This document shows, one piece after another, positions 1-3,980 of a DNA stretch of 5,414 bases. Origin of the DNA: an uncultured Clostridia bacterium (GTDB lineage: Bacteria > Bacillota > Clostridia > TANB77 > CAG-508); contig CAKPGD010000070.1 of assembly GCA_934154515.1 (NCBI GenBank), forward strand, positions 1-5,414. The letters run 5' to 3'. The number at the start of each line of letters is the position of its first letter. The stretch's first letter is position 1. The notes below the pieces were generated by a model. It worked only from the letters and a program-made list of their open reading frames with translations. It made no database searches and was not told the origin of the DNA. A program made the translations under genes and the position numbers.

Positions 1-44
1 ACCTATACTAAAGCATAGGTATTGCAGGGGCTATTCTCGCCCCT
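1..44. repeat. two adjacent hairpins at the left edge
   Basis: Two short inverted repeats lie side by side: ACCTAT (1-6) with ATAGGT (15-20), and AGGGGC (26-31) with GCCCCT (39-44). Neither is followed by a T-run on the strand I would expect a transcript to use, so I do not call them terminators. If the molecule is circular they would lie about 100 bp from the oriT and could belong to a strand-origin region; that is inference. I see no gene in the first 113 bases. Confidence 0.35.
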
Positions 45-89
45 ACGAAAATTTTACAAATTTTCTACCCTAGATAGCTACCGCATTTC

Positions 90-112
90 ACAAACAAAAT
101 AAATTTGTTTGT
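90..112 (-). terminator. weak hairpin just past the first XRE gene
   Basis: ACAAACAAA (90-98) pairs with TTTGTTTGT (104-112), a 9-bp stem immediately after the stop codon of the minus-strand regulator at 114-326. It is AT-rich and lacks a clean U-tract, so it may only slow or protect the 3' end. A better intrinsic terminator in the same direction (5364-5391) would be reached only if the molecule is circular. Confidence 0.3.
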
Positions 113-113
113 T

Positions 114-326
114 TCATTTGGTTTCAGTATTAGTTTTTTCTAATAGATCTGATACTGAACAATTTAAAACAGTAGTTATTATATCTATTTCTTCAAAACT
201 GATATTTTTAGCATTATTTTTATATAATTGATTAATTCGTGGATAATTTAAGTTAGTCATTAATTGCAATCTATACCTACTAATATGTTTTTCTTGTAAC
301 AATTCCTTTAATTTTAATCGTATCAT
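114..326 (-). CDS. small XRE/Cro-type HTH regulator
   Basis: This 70-residue protein consists almost entirely of one Cro/C1-type helix-turn-helix domain. The pattern is RLKLKELLQEKHISRYRLQ, then a second helix, a NYPRINQLYKNN recognition-helix region, and an amphipathic end (ISFEEIDIITTVLNCSVSDLLE) that matches the last two helices of the fold. Proteins of this size usually bind operators as dimers with no separate effector domain. The ATG at 326 follows AGGGG (minus strand, 333-337) at 6 nt. It lies 155 bp downstream of a second regulator of the same type on the same strand, so the two may be cotranscribed, although the spacer holds hairpins that could separate them. Its target is unknown; candidates in the window are the divergent promoter region at 728-830 and the palindrome at 2329-2357. 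Confidence 0.8.
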   Translation of the reverse strand: MIRLKLKELLQEKHISRYRLQLMTNLNYPRINQLYKNNAKNISFEEIDIITTVLNCSVSDLLEKTNTETK

Positions 327-481
327 TTTTAACCCCTATCATATTATAAAATTTATAATTAAAATTAAATAGACTATAAAAATATACGATATAAAATATA
401 TAATATAAAATCTTATATATTTTTCTTGTATATCTTACAAATATATGATAAGATTAAAAATAAAATTTGACACAAACAATA
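327..481. repeat. AT-rich spacer with dyads between the two XRE genes
   Basis: The spacer is almost pure A/T. AATCTTAT (409-416) pairs with ATAAGATT (448-455), with further A/T pairing inside, giving a large imperfect hairpin. A second stem, AACAATATT (475-483) with AATATTGTT (494-502), overlaps the stop codon of the upstream regulator and could act as a weak minus-strand 3' end. Several TATAAT-like hexamers precede the downstream gene, but in this base composition I cannot pick one as a promoter. Confidence 0.4.
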
Positions 482-727
482 TTAGTTTTCATCAATATTG
501 TTAATGTCAAATAAAGTGTCATTGTAAAATTCAGATAAAGTCATATTAAAACCAAAAGCTATAAAAAACATTGTATGGACATTGGGATGTGTAGTTCTTC
601 CTGTCAGTACACTACGAATTACTGATTCATCAAGACCACATTTTAAAGCAAGTTGGTATGGGTTATCAATATGTTTTTGTTTCATAAGATTATTAATTCT
701 TTTTATTATAGCTTGAGATAATGTCAT
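482..727 (-). CDS. XRE-family HTH regulator
   Basis: This 81-residue protein carries a single Cro/C1-type HTH. Residues about 7-35 give the first two helices (IIKRINNLMKQKHID, then NPYQLALKCGL). DESVIRSVLTGRTTHPNVHT is the recognition helix and the turn after it, and MFFIAFGFNMTLSEFYND is the closing helix pair. The 'tolerant' glycine-rich turn (LTGRT..P) is typical of the family. The ATG at 727 has an AAAGGA Shine-Dalgarno (737-742) at 9 nt. It is divergent from the small membrane protein gene at 831, and the 103-bp gap between them is the obvious place for its operator. It may therefore regulate itself and the plus-strand pair at 831-1687. This is inference from arrangement; the ligand and target are unknown. 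Confidence 0.82.
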   Translation of the reverse strand: MTLSQAIIKRINNLMKQKHIDNPYQLALKCGLDESVIRSVLTGRTTHPNVHTMFFIAFGFNMTLSEFYNDTLFDINNIDEN

Positions 728-830
728 AACCTGTTATCCTTTCATTCTTTTTATCTTATGTAGGATAGCAAATTTTTATTATAAATATTAGGACAAATGT
801 ACGAATGACACATATAAAAGAAAGGGGGGA
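728..830. promoter_or_regulatory. divergent regulatory spacer
   Basis: This 103-bp gap lies between two divergent genes. On the minus strand a perfect TATAAT (778-783) could serve the XRE gene at 482-727, but no good -35 sits 16-18 bp upstream. On the plus strand TATAAA (813-818) lies so close to the AAAGGGGGG Shine-Dalgarno that it is unlikely to be a -10. A small dyad TGT-N7-ACA (798-810) is a possible operator half-site pair. I could not define a plus-strand promoter with confidence. Confidence 0.35.
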
Positions 831-989
831 ATGGAAGTGTTTTCTAATGATGTAATACAATTGATTGTTTTTTTTAATCAGTTACCAGAAGAAGCTCAAG
901 AAAGAATAATATTTCTTTTACAAATAATTCTTATTGTAACTGAAGTCATAGTATTTTTTTATATTAGACATATAACAAAAGATTATTAA
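831..989 (+). CDS. small single-span membrane protein, unknown function
   Basis: This is a 52-residue ORF. It has a polar N-terminal part containing PEEAQER (residues 19-25), then one strongly hydrophobic stretch from residue 26 to 45 (IIFLLQIILIVTEVIVFFYI), then a basic tail (RHITKDY). By the positive-inside rule the tail should be cytoplasmic. A strong AAAGGGGGG tract ends one base before the ATG. That spacing is tight, and the GTG at 837 (codon 3), with about 7 nt, may be used as well or instead, giving 50 residues. It ends 20 bp before the next gene and is probably cotranscribed with it. I do not recognise a family. A membrane partner for the HTH protein downstream, or a small toxin or holin-like peptide, are both possible but unproven. 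Confidence 0.6.
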   Translation: MEVFSNDVIQLIVFFNQLPEEAQERIIFLLQIILIVTEVIVFFYIRHITKDY

Positions 990-1009
990 TTATTAGGAAA
1001 TTAACAGTT

Positions 1010-1687
1010 ATGGAAGAATTTTTTAAACAACCAGCATTGGATAGATTATATGAAGCTTTAAGTGTAGAGTTTGAAGAATCTTTGCTAGAAGATGAAGAAG
1101 AACATAAAAAATATCATAATATTTTAGACAATGAAGAAAATTTACAAAATGAATTAAAAGAAATAGTGGGACAAGATGAAAAAAAATTAAAAAAACTAAT
1201 GAATGTTATAAGGGAATTAGAAAAATATTGTTGTGAAGAAACAGACTACTGGAATAAAAAATATTTCAAATTAGGTTTTACTTATATGTTGCGTTTACAA
1301 TCACAAGTAAATAATAGTACAGAAATAGTAAAAAAACAAAAAAATAATAAAGAACAAATTTCTAGTTTGTTGCACCAGTTCTTAAATGCTTTAAGAGATA
1401 ATGAGGTTGATCCGAATCAAAAATTAAATTTTTTTAATTTTATAGAAAATTTAAAAATAGGAACTCGATTACAGAAAAGAAGATTTTGCTTATATTATAA
1501 TTTTGATACTGATGATAATAAATTATCTTACACTGAAATCTCCAAAAAAGAAAGGTGTACTTCGGAAGCTGTAATATACTCAATAAATAGGTTTATACAG
1601 CTATTAATTTGTATGGAAAGTGAAAAAGATAAAAATGAATTATTAAAATTAATTCAAAAAAATAACATCTTGAAAAATTTTAAATAA
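1010..1687 (+). CDS. protein with DUF6809-like N-terminus and sigma-region-4-like HTH
   Basis: This 225-residue protein appears to have two parts. Residues 1-100 are acidic and helical (ALDRLYEALSVEFEESL, then an ELEKYCCEE...YFKLGFTYMLRL block). They resemble the small clostridial DUF6809 proteins, a match I make from memory only. Residues about 155-200 (QKRRFCLYYNF, then LSYTEISKKERCTSEAVIYS, then INRFIQLL) have the pattern of sigma-70 region 4-like HTHs found on Bacillota mobile elements, with YTEISKKE as the first HTH helix and TSEAVIYSINRF as the recognition helix. No sigma region 2 is present, so it is more likely a DNA-binding regulator than a complete sigma factor. The start at 1010 has a modest AGGAA Shine-Dalgarno 11 nt upstream. 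It follows the membrane ORF by 20 bp. Its last codons overlap the -35 of the toxin promoter. What it regulates is unknown. Confidence 0.72.
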   Translation: MEEFFKQPALDRLYEALSVEFEESLLEDEEEHKKYHNILDNEENLQNELKEIVGQDEKKLKKLMNVIRELEKYCCEETDYWNKKYFKLGFTYMLRLQSQVNNSTEIVKKQKNNKEQISSLLHQFLNALRDNEVDPNQKLNFFNFIENLKIGTRLQKRRFCLYYNFDTDDNKLSYTEISKKERCTSEAVIYSINRFIQLLICMESEKDKNELLKLIQKNNILKNFK

Positions 1688-1698
1688 TATAGTATATT
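1670..1698 (+). promoter_or_regulatory. promoter of the type I toxin mRNA
   Basis: TTGAAA (1670-1675) and TATATT (1693-1698) are separated by exactly 17 bp, placing the start near 1705. The -35 lies inside the last codons of the upstream HTH gene. The predicted transcript would begin at or next to the GTCC/GGAC hairpin and end at the terminator 1845-1878, about 170 nt. Confidence 0.65.
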
Positions 1699-1704
1699 TG
1701 TATA

Positions 1705-1737
1705 GTCCAAAAGGACAAAACCCTTGCAGAAAGGGGG
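1705..1737 (+). promoter_or_regulatory. toxin mRNA 5' hairpins that can hide the Shine-Dalgarno
   Basis: Two stems sit in the leader. GTCC (1705-1708) pairs with GGAC (1713-1716) across an AAAA loop right at the predicted 5' end. CCCTT (1721-1725) pairs with AAGGG (1731-1735), which is the Shine-Dalgarno itself (AAAGGGGG). The arrangement resembles the 5' helix and translation-inhibiting stem described for the Fst mRNA of pAD1, and suggests that the toxin is translated poorly until the RNA is remodelled. The folding is deduced by eye. Confidence 0.55.
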
Positions 1738-1765
1738 TGCAAATAAAATGACTTCCTATGAGTTG
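1736..1765 (+). repeat. direct repeat copy 1 (toxin translation start)
   Basis: GGTGCAAA (1736-1743), then 5 bases, then TGACTTCCTATGA (1749-1761) and, after one mismatch, TTG. The second copy is at 1913-1943 with the same order and a 6-base gap. Copy 1 runs from the end of the Shine-Dalgarno through the first six codons of the toxin, so an RNA complementary to it would block ribosome loading. Confidence 0.85.
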
Positions 1766-1837
1766 ATTTGGAGACTAATTGTTCTATTACTTTTGAGTAA
1801 TAACAACAATCAAGACCAAGACAGAAACAAAGAATAA
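1748..1837 (+). CDS. putative type I toxin peptide (Fst/par-like module)
   Basis: A 29-residue ORF starts at ATG 1748 behind AAAGGGGG (1730-1737) at about 10 nt. The peptide begins MTSYELIWRLIVLLLLS: a short hydrophobic core (about residues 6-16) interrupted by one arginine, then a polar tail rich in Asn, Gln, Asp, Arg and Lys. Short hydrophobic cores with charged tails are typical of type I toxins acting at the cell membrane (Fst, TxpA/holin-like). This one lacks the proline seen in the Fst membrane span and is unusually short for a full membrane span. Its identity therefore rests mainly on context: own promoter, SD-masking leader, own terminator and a convergent antisense RNA complementary to its start site. 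It would be kept silent by the RNA at 1881-1949 and released if the plasmid, and so the unstable RNA, is lost. Confidence 0.65.
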   Translation: MTSYELIWRLIVLLLLSNNNNQDQDRNKE

Positions 1838-1844
1838 TCTTTGT

Positions 1845-1878
1845 GAGCAGGGCGGGAAACCTGCTCTTTTCTTTTTTT
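1845..1878 (+). terminator. intrinsic terminator of the toxin mRNA
   Basis: GAGCAGG (1845-1851) pairs with CCTGCTC (1860-1866) around the loop GCGGGAAA, followed by TTTTCTTTTTTT (1867-1878). The loop contains CGGGAA, the exact complement of the loop in the opposing RNA's terminator. Confidence 0.9.
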
Positions 1879-1880
1879 GG

Positions 1881-1912
1881 AAAAAAAAAAGAGATATGCG
1901 GGAACATATCTC
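1881..1912 (-). terminator. intrinsic terminator of the antitoxin RNA
   Basis: On the minus strand GAGATATG (1912-1905) and CATATCTC (1898-1891) form an 8-bp stem with loop UUCCCG, followed by ten U residues (1890-1881). It faces the toxin terminator with a gap of only two bases between the two T-tracts. Confidence 0.9.
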
Positions 1913-1943
1913 GGTGCAAACCAATTTGACTTCCTATGATTTG
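1913..1943 (+). repeat. direct repeat copy 2 (inside the antitoxin RNA gene)
   Basis: GGTGCAAA (1913-1920), 6 bases, TGACTTCCTATGA (1927-1939), then TTTG. It matches copy 1 at 1736-1765 and is transcribed in the opposite direction, which is what makes the short RNA antisense to the toxin start site. Confidence 0.85.
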
Positions 1944-1955
1944 CTAGCTGATGTT

Positions 1956-1984
1956 ATTATAACACCGTTTTTATTATATGTCAA
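1956..1984 (-). promoter_or_regulatory. perfect-consensus promoter of the antitoxin RNA
   Basis: On the minus strand TTGACA (1984-1979), 17 bp, TATAAT (1961-1956): all twelve bases match the sigma-A consensus at the ideal spacing. This is stronger than the toxin promoter (TTGAAA/TATATT), as expected where an unstable antitoxin RNA must be in excess. Confidence 0.92.
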
Positions 1985-2347
1985 ATACTTATTTTTATTC
2001 ATTGTACCATAATGTCATTAGAATAGACTTTTAGCCTTTTGAAAATCAATTTTAACGGCTTTTGGACAAACAAAGGTATAATTTTATAGTTCTAAATATA
2101 AAAACGGGGGTGAGCGAAGTATGAGCGAAGGAGGGGTGTCCCCTATTAACTAGGCTTAATAGATAGACCCTATAAGCGATAGCAATAAATTTTAATAGGA
2201 TCTTGCTTGAATGCGGTAGAAAAACTTAATATTGCAGTTATATATAATCGGCTTAGAAAAGAAAAAAATATCTAACCTAAAATGTAGTTTACTGTAGGTA
2301 AAAATAAAGATTGTGGAAAACATAAAAAAAAATGTCTAAAAAAATCG
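1985..2347. other. non-coding stretch with structured core 2100-2200
   Basis: I see no gene here. The structured part includes AGGGG/CCCCT (2132-2136/2140-2144, 3-base loop). It also includes CCTATTAA (2142-2149) with TTAATAGG (2192-2199), enclosing a GCTTA-A-TAG/CTATAAGC bulged stem (2154-2178), so it could form a nested cruciform. TGAGCGAAG occurs twice with an 11-bp period (2111-2119, 2122-2130). The stretch is less AT-rich than its surroundings. It could be part of a replication origin or a structured RNA; nothing in it settles which. Confidence 0.4.
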
Positions 2348-2376
2348 TTGACATTTTCCAAAATTTAATATATTAT
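2329..2376 (+). promoter_or_regulatory. plus-strand promoter with overlapping palindrome
   Basis: TTGACA (2348-2353), 17 bp, TATTAT (2371-2376); start expected near 2383. The perfect inverted repeat AAAATGTC (2329-2336) / GACATTTT (2350-2357) covers the -35 box, and TGGAAAA (2314-2320) / TTTTCCA (2354-2360) forms a second overlapping one. This is a plausible operator for a plasmid repressor, perhaps one of the XRE proteins (inference). Confidence 0.75.
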
Positions 2377-2397
2377 CATTTTAATTTAATAAGAGAT

Positions 2398-2429
2398 AAA
2401 AAAAAACCTTTCGAGTTCCGGTCGAAAGG
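2398..2429 (-). terminator. intrinsic terminator of the antisense RNA
   Basis: The minus strand reads CCTTTCGA (2429-2422), a 7-nt loop, TCGAAAGG (2414-2407), then nine U residues (2406-2398). A perfect 8-bp stem followed by U9 makes this a confident call. Confidence 0.92.
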
Positions 2430-2471
2430 CAAATTCTGAAGGTACTCTAACTTCAAAACCATACCTTCGAT
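2398..2471 (-). ncRNA. antisense RNA of about 70 nt, candidate copy-control RNA
   Basis: It is predicted to start near 2471 and to end at the U-tract 2406-2398. It folds as two stem-loops: GAAGGTA/TACCTTC (2468-2462 with 2444-2438) with a 17-nt loop, and the terminator stem below. Both are complementary to the 5' part of the plus-strand transcript. Size and arrangement are like the small antisense RNAs that control replication of pIP501-type, pT181-type or ColE1-type plasmids. Its regulated partner is not a recognisable rep gene here, so the role is inferred. Confidence 0.7.
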
Positions 2472-2477
2472 ACTAAT

Positions 2478-2506
2478 ATTTTATCTAAGTTATATATTTT
2501 TGTCAA
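2478..2506 (-). promoter_or_regulatory. promoter of the antisense RNA
   Basis: On the minus strand TTGACA (2506-2501), 17 bp, TAAAAT (2483-2478). The -10 sits in one arm of the 11-bp inverted repeat 2478-2488/2514-2524, and the -35 sits in its loop. Confidence 0.85.
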
Positions 2507-2587
2507 TACCTAGTTAGATAAAATTTTAAAAAAAAGTATGAAAGTTAGTTATAAATCAAGGAATTTTGCCAATAGAGAGAACCTAGA

Positions 2588-2612
2588 AAGAGAGGGACTC
2601 TCTTATTTTTTT
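2588..2612 (+). terminator. plus-strand attenuator-like terminator
   Basis: AAGAGAG (2588-2594), loop GGA, CTCTCTT (2598-2604), then ATTTTTTT (T7 at 2606-2612). An alternative 5' partner AGAGAG (2574-2579) could pair with the same CTCTCT arm, giving a larger loop and a possible antiterminator. Confidence 0.8.
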
Positions 2613-3020
2613 ACCTAATTTAATATTAGCACAAAAAATAAATGTGCAGGTGGAAAAAAAGCAAAGTAACTGACATCTATAAAAATAAGGTTATATGGTG
2701 TGAACGAGCCAATGCAGAGAGTCGTTTCGTATTACTTATGTATTAGTAGCATGAGTTGTGCGTCAGCAGGATCTCATACAAATCGAAAACCTGCAATATA
2801 AAAAGAATTTGGGGTGGAAAGTTAAAGAGGATTTATAACTTATGACATGGATTAACTTGTGTTGTCTGTAAAAAGACTATGTTATATCAAACTGCAATGT
2901 TTGAACTATACTAACGATAAGCGACCGAGCGACTGACGGTATTGTTAAAGTAAAGTAATTTTTGATTTTATGGGATTACTTTACCTTATTGCTCCCTTAC
3001 TCCCTCTGGTATTGTCTATT
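2613..3020. other. non-coding, structured region; origin candidate
   Basis: No ORF here exceeds 34 codons with a usable Shine-Dalgarno, and no Rep motifs are visible. It contains a perfect 10-bp inverted repeat GTAAAGTAAT (2950-2959) / ATTACTTTAC (2975-2984). GCAGG/CCTGC (2766-2770/2790-2794) competes with an ATGAG/CTCAT stem (2751-2755/2772-2776), and TGCAGG (2645-2650) could reach the same CCTGCA. The 2695-2800 and 2920-2940 stretches are noticeably more GC-rich than the flanks. It lies downstream of the antisense-controlled leader, so an RNA-primed replication origin is possible but unproven. It could also be a degenerated rep gene. Confidence 0.35.
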
Positions 3021-3220
3021 TTAGTTTAAAGTATTAGTTTAATAAAAAATTTATCAAAATTAGTAGTCATTGCTAAAAATATTAATTTTGTGCAAAGTTT
3101 AATGGTTGTTTAAAGTTCGGCAAATACTGATATTCCTTAAAATTTGACATTAAATTATAAGTGTAGTAAACTATATTCAACAAAAAAGTATTAAAGTTTT
3201 TTAAAGTTGTTTTAAACTTA
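3021..3220 (+). repeat. TTTAAAGTT-type repeats before the par-like gene (candidate centromere)
   Basis: Related elements recur. TTAGTTTAA appears twice, 13 bp apart (3021-3029, 3034-3042), the first continuing as AGTTTAAAGT. AAAGTTTAA is at 3094-3102 and GTTTAAAGTT at 3108-3117. TTAAAGTTTT (3191-3200) and TTAAAGTTGT (3201-3210) are in tandem with a 10-bp period, followed by the inverted TTTAAACTTA (3211-3220). pSK1 Par is known to bind repeats upstream of its own gene, so these could be the binding site of the protein at 3258. High A/T content makes chance similarity a real concern. Confidence 0.4.
3144..3172 (+). promoter_or_regulatory. likely promoter of the par-like operon
   Basis: TTGACA (3144-3149), 17 bp, TAAACT (3167-3172); start near 3179. 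The tandem TTAAAGTT repeats lie just downstream in the leader, where a bound protein could repress. Confidence 0.6.
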
Positions 3221-3257
3221 TTTGTAACTAATTTACTTGTTGAAAGGGGGATTTGTA

Positions 3258-3740
3258 ATGTTTTTAATAAAGCAAGTAGCAAAAGATTTAGGAATTACAC
3301 CACAAGCCATATATAAGCAAAAAGAAGACTTACAAAAACAAGGTTATATGATAAGGAACACATCTAACGAATGGGAATTAACTAATGAAGGCTATAATTA
3401 TTTAAAAGAAAAACAAATAAACAGGTTTAAAAGAAATGTTGATATTTTAAATTCAAATGATGAACAAATACCGATAAATCAACAAAAAAACGATGTAACA
3501 AGTTTAAATGAAACATTGTTAAACTTTTATGAAACTAGATTAAAAGAAATCAAGCAAACCTATGAAGAACAAATACAAGAGCAAAAGAAACAAGTTGAAT
3601 ACTTTAAAGCATTGTATGAAGAAGAAAAAAGCGAAAGAATAAAAACTAATGCACAGTATCAAACTTATTTATTAGGTACTGCAGAAGATAATAAAAGTCA
3701 TTGGTGGAAATTTTGGAATAAAAACAATAAAGAAAATTAG
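3258..3740 (+). CDS. pSK1-Par-like plasmid segregation protein (HTH plus coiled coil)
   Basis: This 160-residue protein starts at ATG 3258, which has AAAGGGGG (3243-3250) at 7 nt. A reading from TTG 3237 would place that Shine-Dalgarno inside the gene. Residues 1-25 form an HTH (MFLIKQVAKDLGITPQAIYK), residues 26-52 a small wing (GYMIRN...WELTNEGYNYL), about 82-130 a long heptad-type coiled coil rich in Lys, Glu and Gln, and the end is aromatic and basic (WWKFWNK, 149-154). This order of N-terminal HTH, coiled coil and basic tail is that of the single-protein Par of staphylococcal pSK1 and related DUF536-type plasmid proteins, which stabilise plasmid inheritance without an ATPase. Repeats upstream could be its DNA target. 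It overlaps its stop codon with the Shine-Dalgarno of the next gene. A replication-associated regulator is the alternative. Confidence 0.7.
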   Translation: MFLIKQVAKDLGITPQAIYKQKEDLQKQGYMIRNTSNEWELTNEGYNYLKEKQINRFKRNVDILNSNDEQIPINQQKNDVTSLNETLLNFYETRLKEIKQTYEEQIQEQKKQVEYFKALYEEEKSERIKTNAQYQTYLLGTAEDNKSHWWKFWNKNNKEN

Positions 3741-3752
3741 GAGGTTTTTAAT

Positions 3753-3944
3753 ATGGTATTAAAATATAATGAAGAAACAGAGAGATATAATGATTTTCAT
3801 TGTGGAGAAAGTTTTAAGGTAAAAGTAAATGGAAAATGGAAAATTGTTCGTATTGAAATGGGTAATAACTGGTATGTTATTGATGAAGATGGTTTTACTT
3901 GTTCATGTAAAGTGCTAGAAGGACTAGAAATAGAAGAACTATAA
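3753..3944 (+). CDS. DUF5348-like small protein
   Basis: This 63-residue protein has the pattern of the DUF5348 family as I remember it: an early YNEETERYND, then HCGESFKV, then the conserved block NGKWKIVRIEMGNNWYVID, and a short acidic end (LEGLEIEEL). The fold looks like a small all-beta domain; members occur on mobile elements and plasmids of Clostridia and have no known function. The gene starts 12 bp after the par-like gene, and the TAG stop of that gene forms part of the TAGGAGG ribosome binding site (3738-3744), so the two are probably translationally coupled. It is the last gene of the plus-strand unit, ending at the bidirectional terminator. Confidence 0.75.
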   Translation: MVLKYNEETERYNDFHCGESFKVKVNGKWKIVRIEMGNNWYVIDEDGFTCSCKVLEGLEIEEL

Positions 3945-3980
3945 AAAAATAGGAGTAGTGCATCTACTCCTATTTTTTTT
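3943..3980. terminator. perfect bidirectional intrinsic terminator
   Basis: ATAGGAGTAG (3949-3958) pairs with CTACTCCTAT (3964-3973) around TGCAT, flanked by A7 (3943-3949) on the left and T8 (3973-3980) on the right. It serves both convergent units: the DUF5348-like gene from the left and the relaxase from the right, whose stop codon begins in the T-tract. Confidence 0.95.

Larger units (their letters stand above)
1881..1949 (-). ncRNA. antisense RNA antitoxin (RNAII-like)
   Basis: This RNA of about 70 nt is predicted to start near 1949, 7 nt past a perfect -10, and to end in the U-tract at 1881. It contains, in order, the complement of TGACTTCCTATGA, the complement of GGTGCAAA, and the terminator hairpin with loop UUCCCG. 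It is therefore complementary in trans to the toxin mRNA at two sites: the translation start region (13 bp plus 8 bp helices) and the terminator loop (6 bp, whole loop). The size, convergent direction, repeats and loop-loop pairing match RNAII of the pAD1 par locus. Unlike pAD1, the two genes do not share one terminator, so the transcripts need not overlap at all if termination is efficient. Confidence 0.8.
2383..2612 (+). ncRNA. leader RNA ending at an attenuator-like terminator
   Basis: From the promoter at 2348-2376 the predicted transcript carries hairpin A (2407-2429), hairpin B (2438-2468), and an 11-bp stem ATTTTATCTAA (2478-2488) with TTAGATAAAAT (2514-2524). It then reaches an intrinsic terminator at 2588-2612. 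Hairpins A and B are exactly opposite the minus-strand RNA at 2398-2471. There is no ORF with a credible start in it. It looks like the target RNA of an antisense attenuation system; what lies beyond the terminator is non-coding until the par-like gene. Confidence 0.55.

Noticed and set aside
1680..1919. 79-codon minus-strand ORF across the toxin-antitoxin module
   Set aside because: It runs through two terminators and the antisense RNA gene, has no Shine-Dalgarno, and its sequence is explained as the complement of the toxin ORF and the repeats.
2111..2130. TGAGCGAAG twin repeat as an iteron array or CRISPR
   Set aside because: Only two copies with a two-base gap; too few for iterons and too short for CRISPR.
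78..2219. AATGCGGTAG present at 2210-2219 and inverted at 78-87
   Set aside because: Ten-base matches are expected several times by chance in 5.4 kb, and the surroundings of the two copies do not align well.
2642..2746. 34-codon plus-strand ORF in the non-coding region
   Set aside because: The amino acid mix looks reasonable, but there is no Shine-Dalgarno before the ATG and it overlaps predicted RNA structure; it could be a relic of a lost gene.
2712..2801. 29-codon plus-strand ORF overlapping the previous one
   Set aside because: No ribosome binding site and no recognisable peptide features.
2613..3020. Group II intron or other known large ribozyme in the structured region
   Set aside because: I found no GTGCG-type 5' end, no domain V-like hairpin and no intron-encoded protein.
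3082..3282. 66-codon minus-strand ORF upstream of the par-like gene
   Set aside because: It lacks a Shine-Dalgarno, overlaps the par-like gene start and promoter, and its composition is that of A/T-rich repeats.
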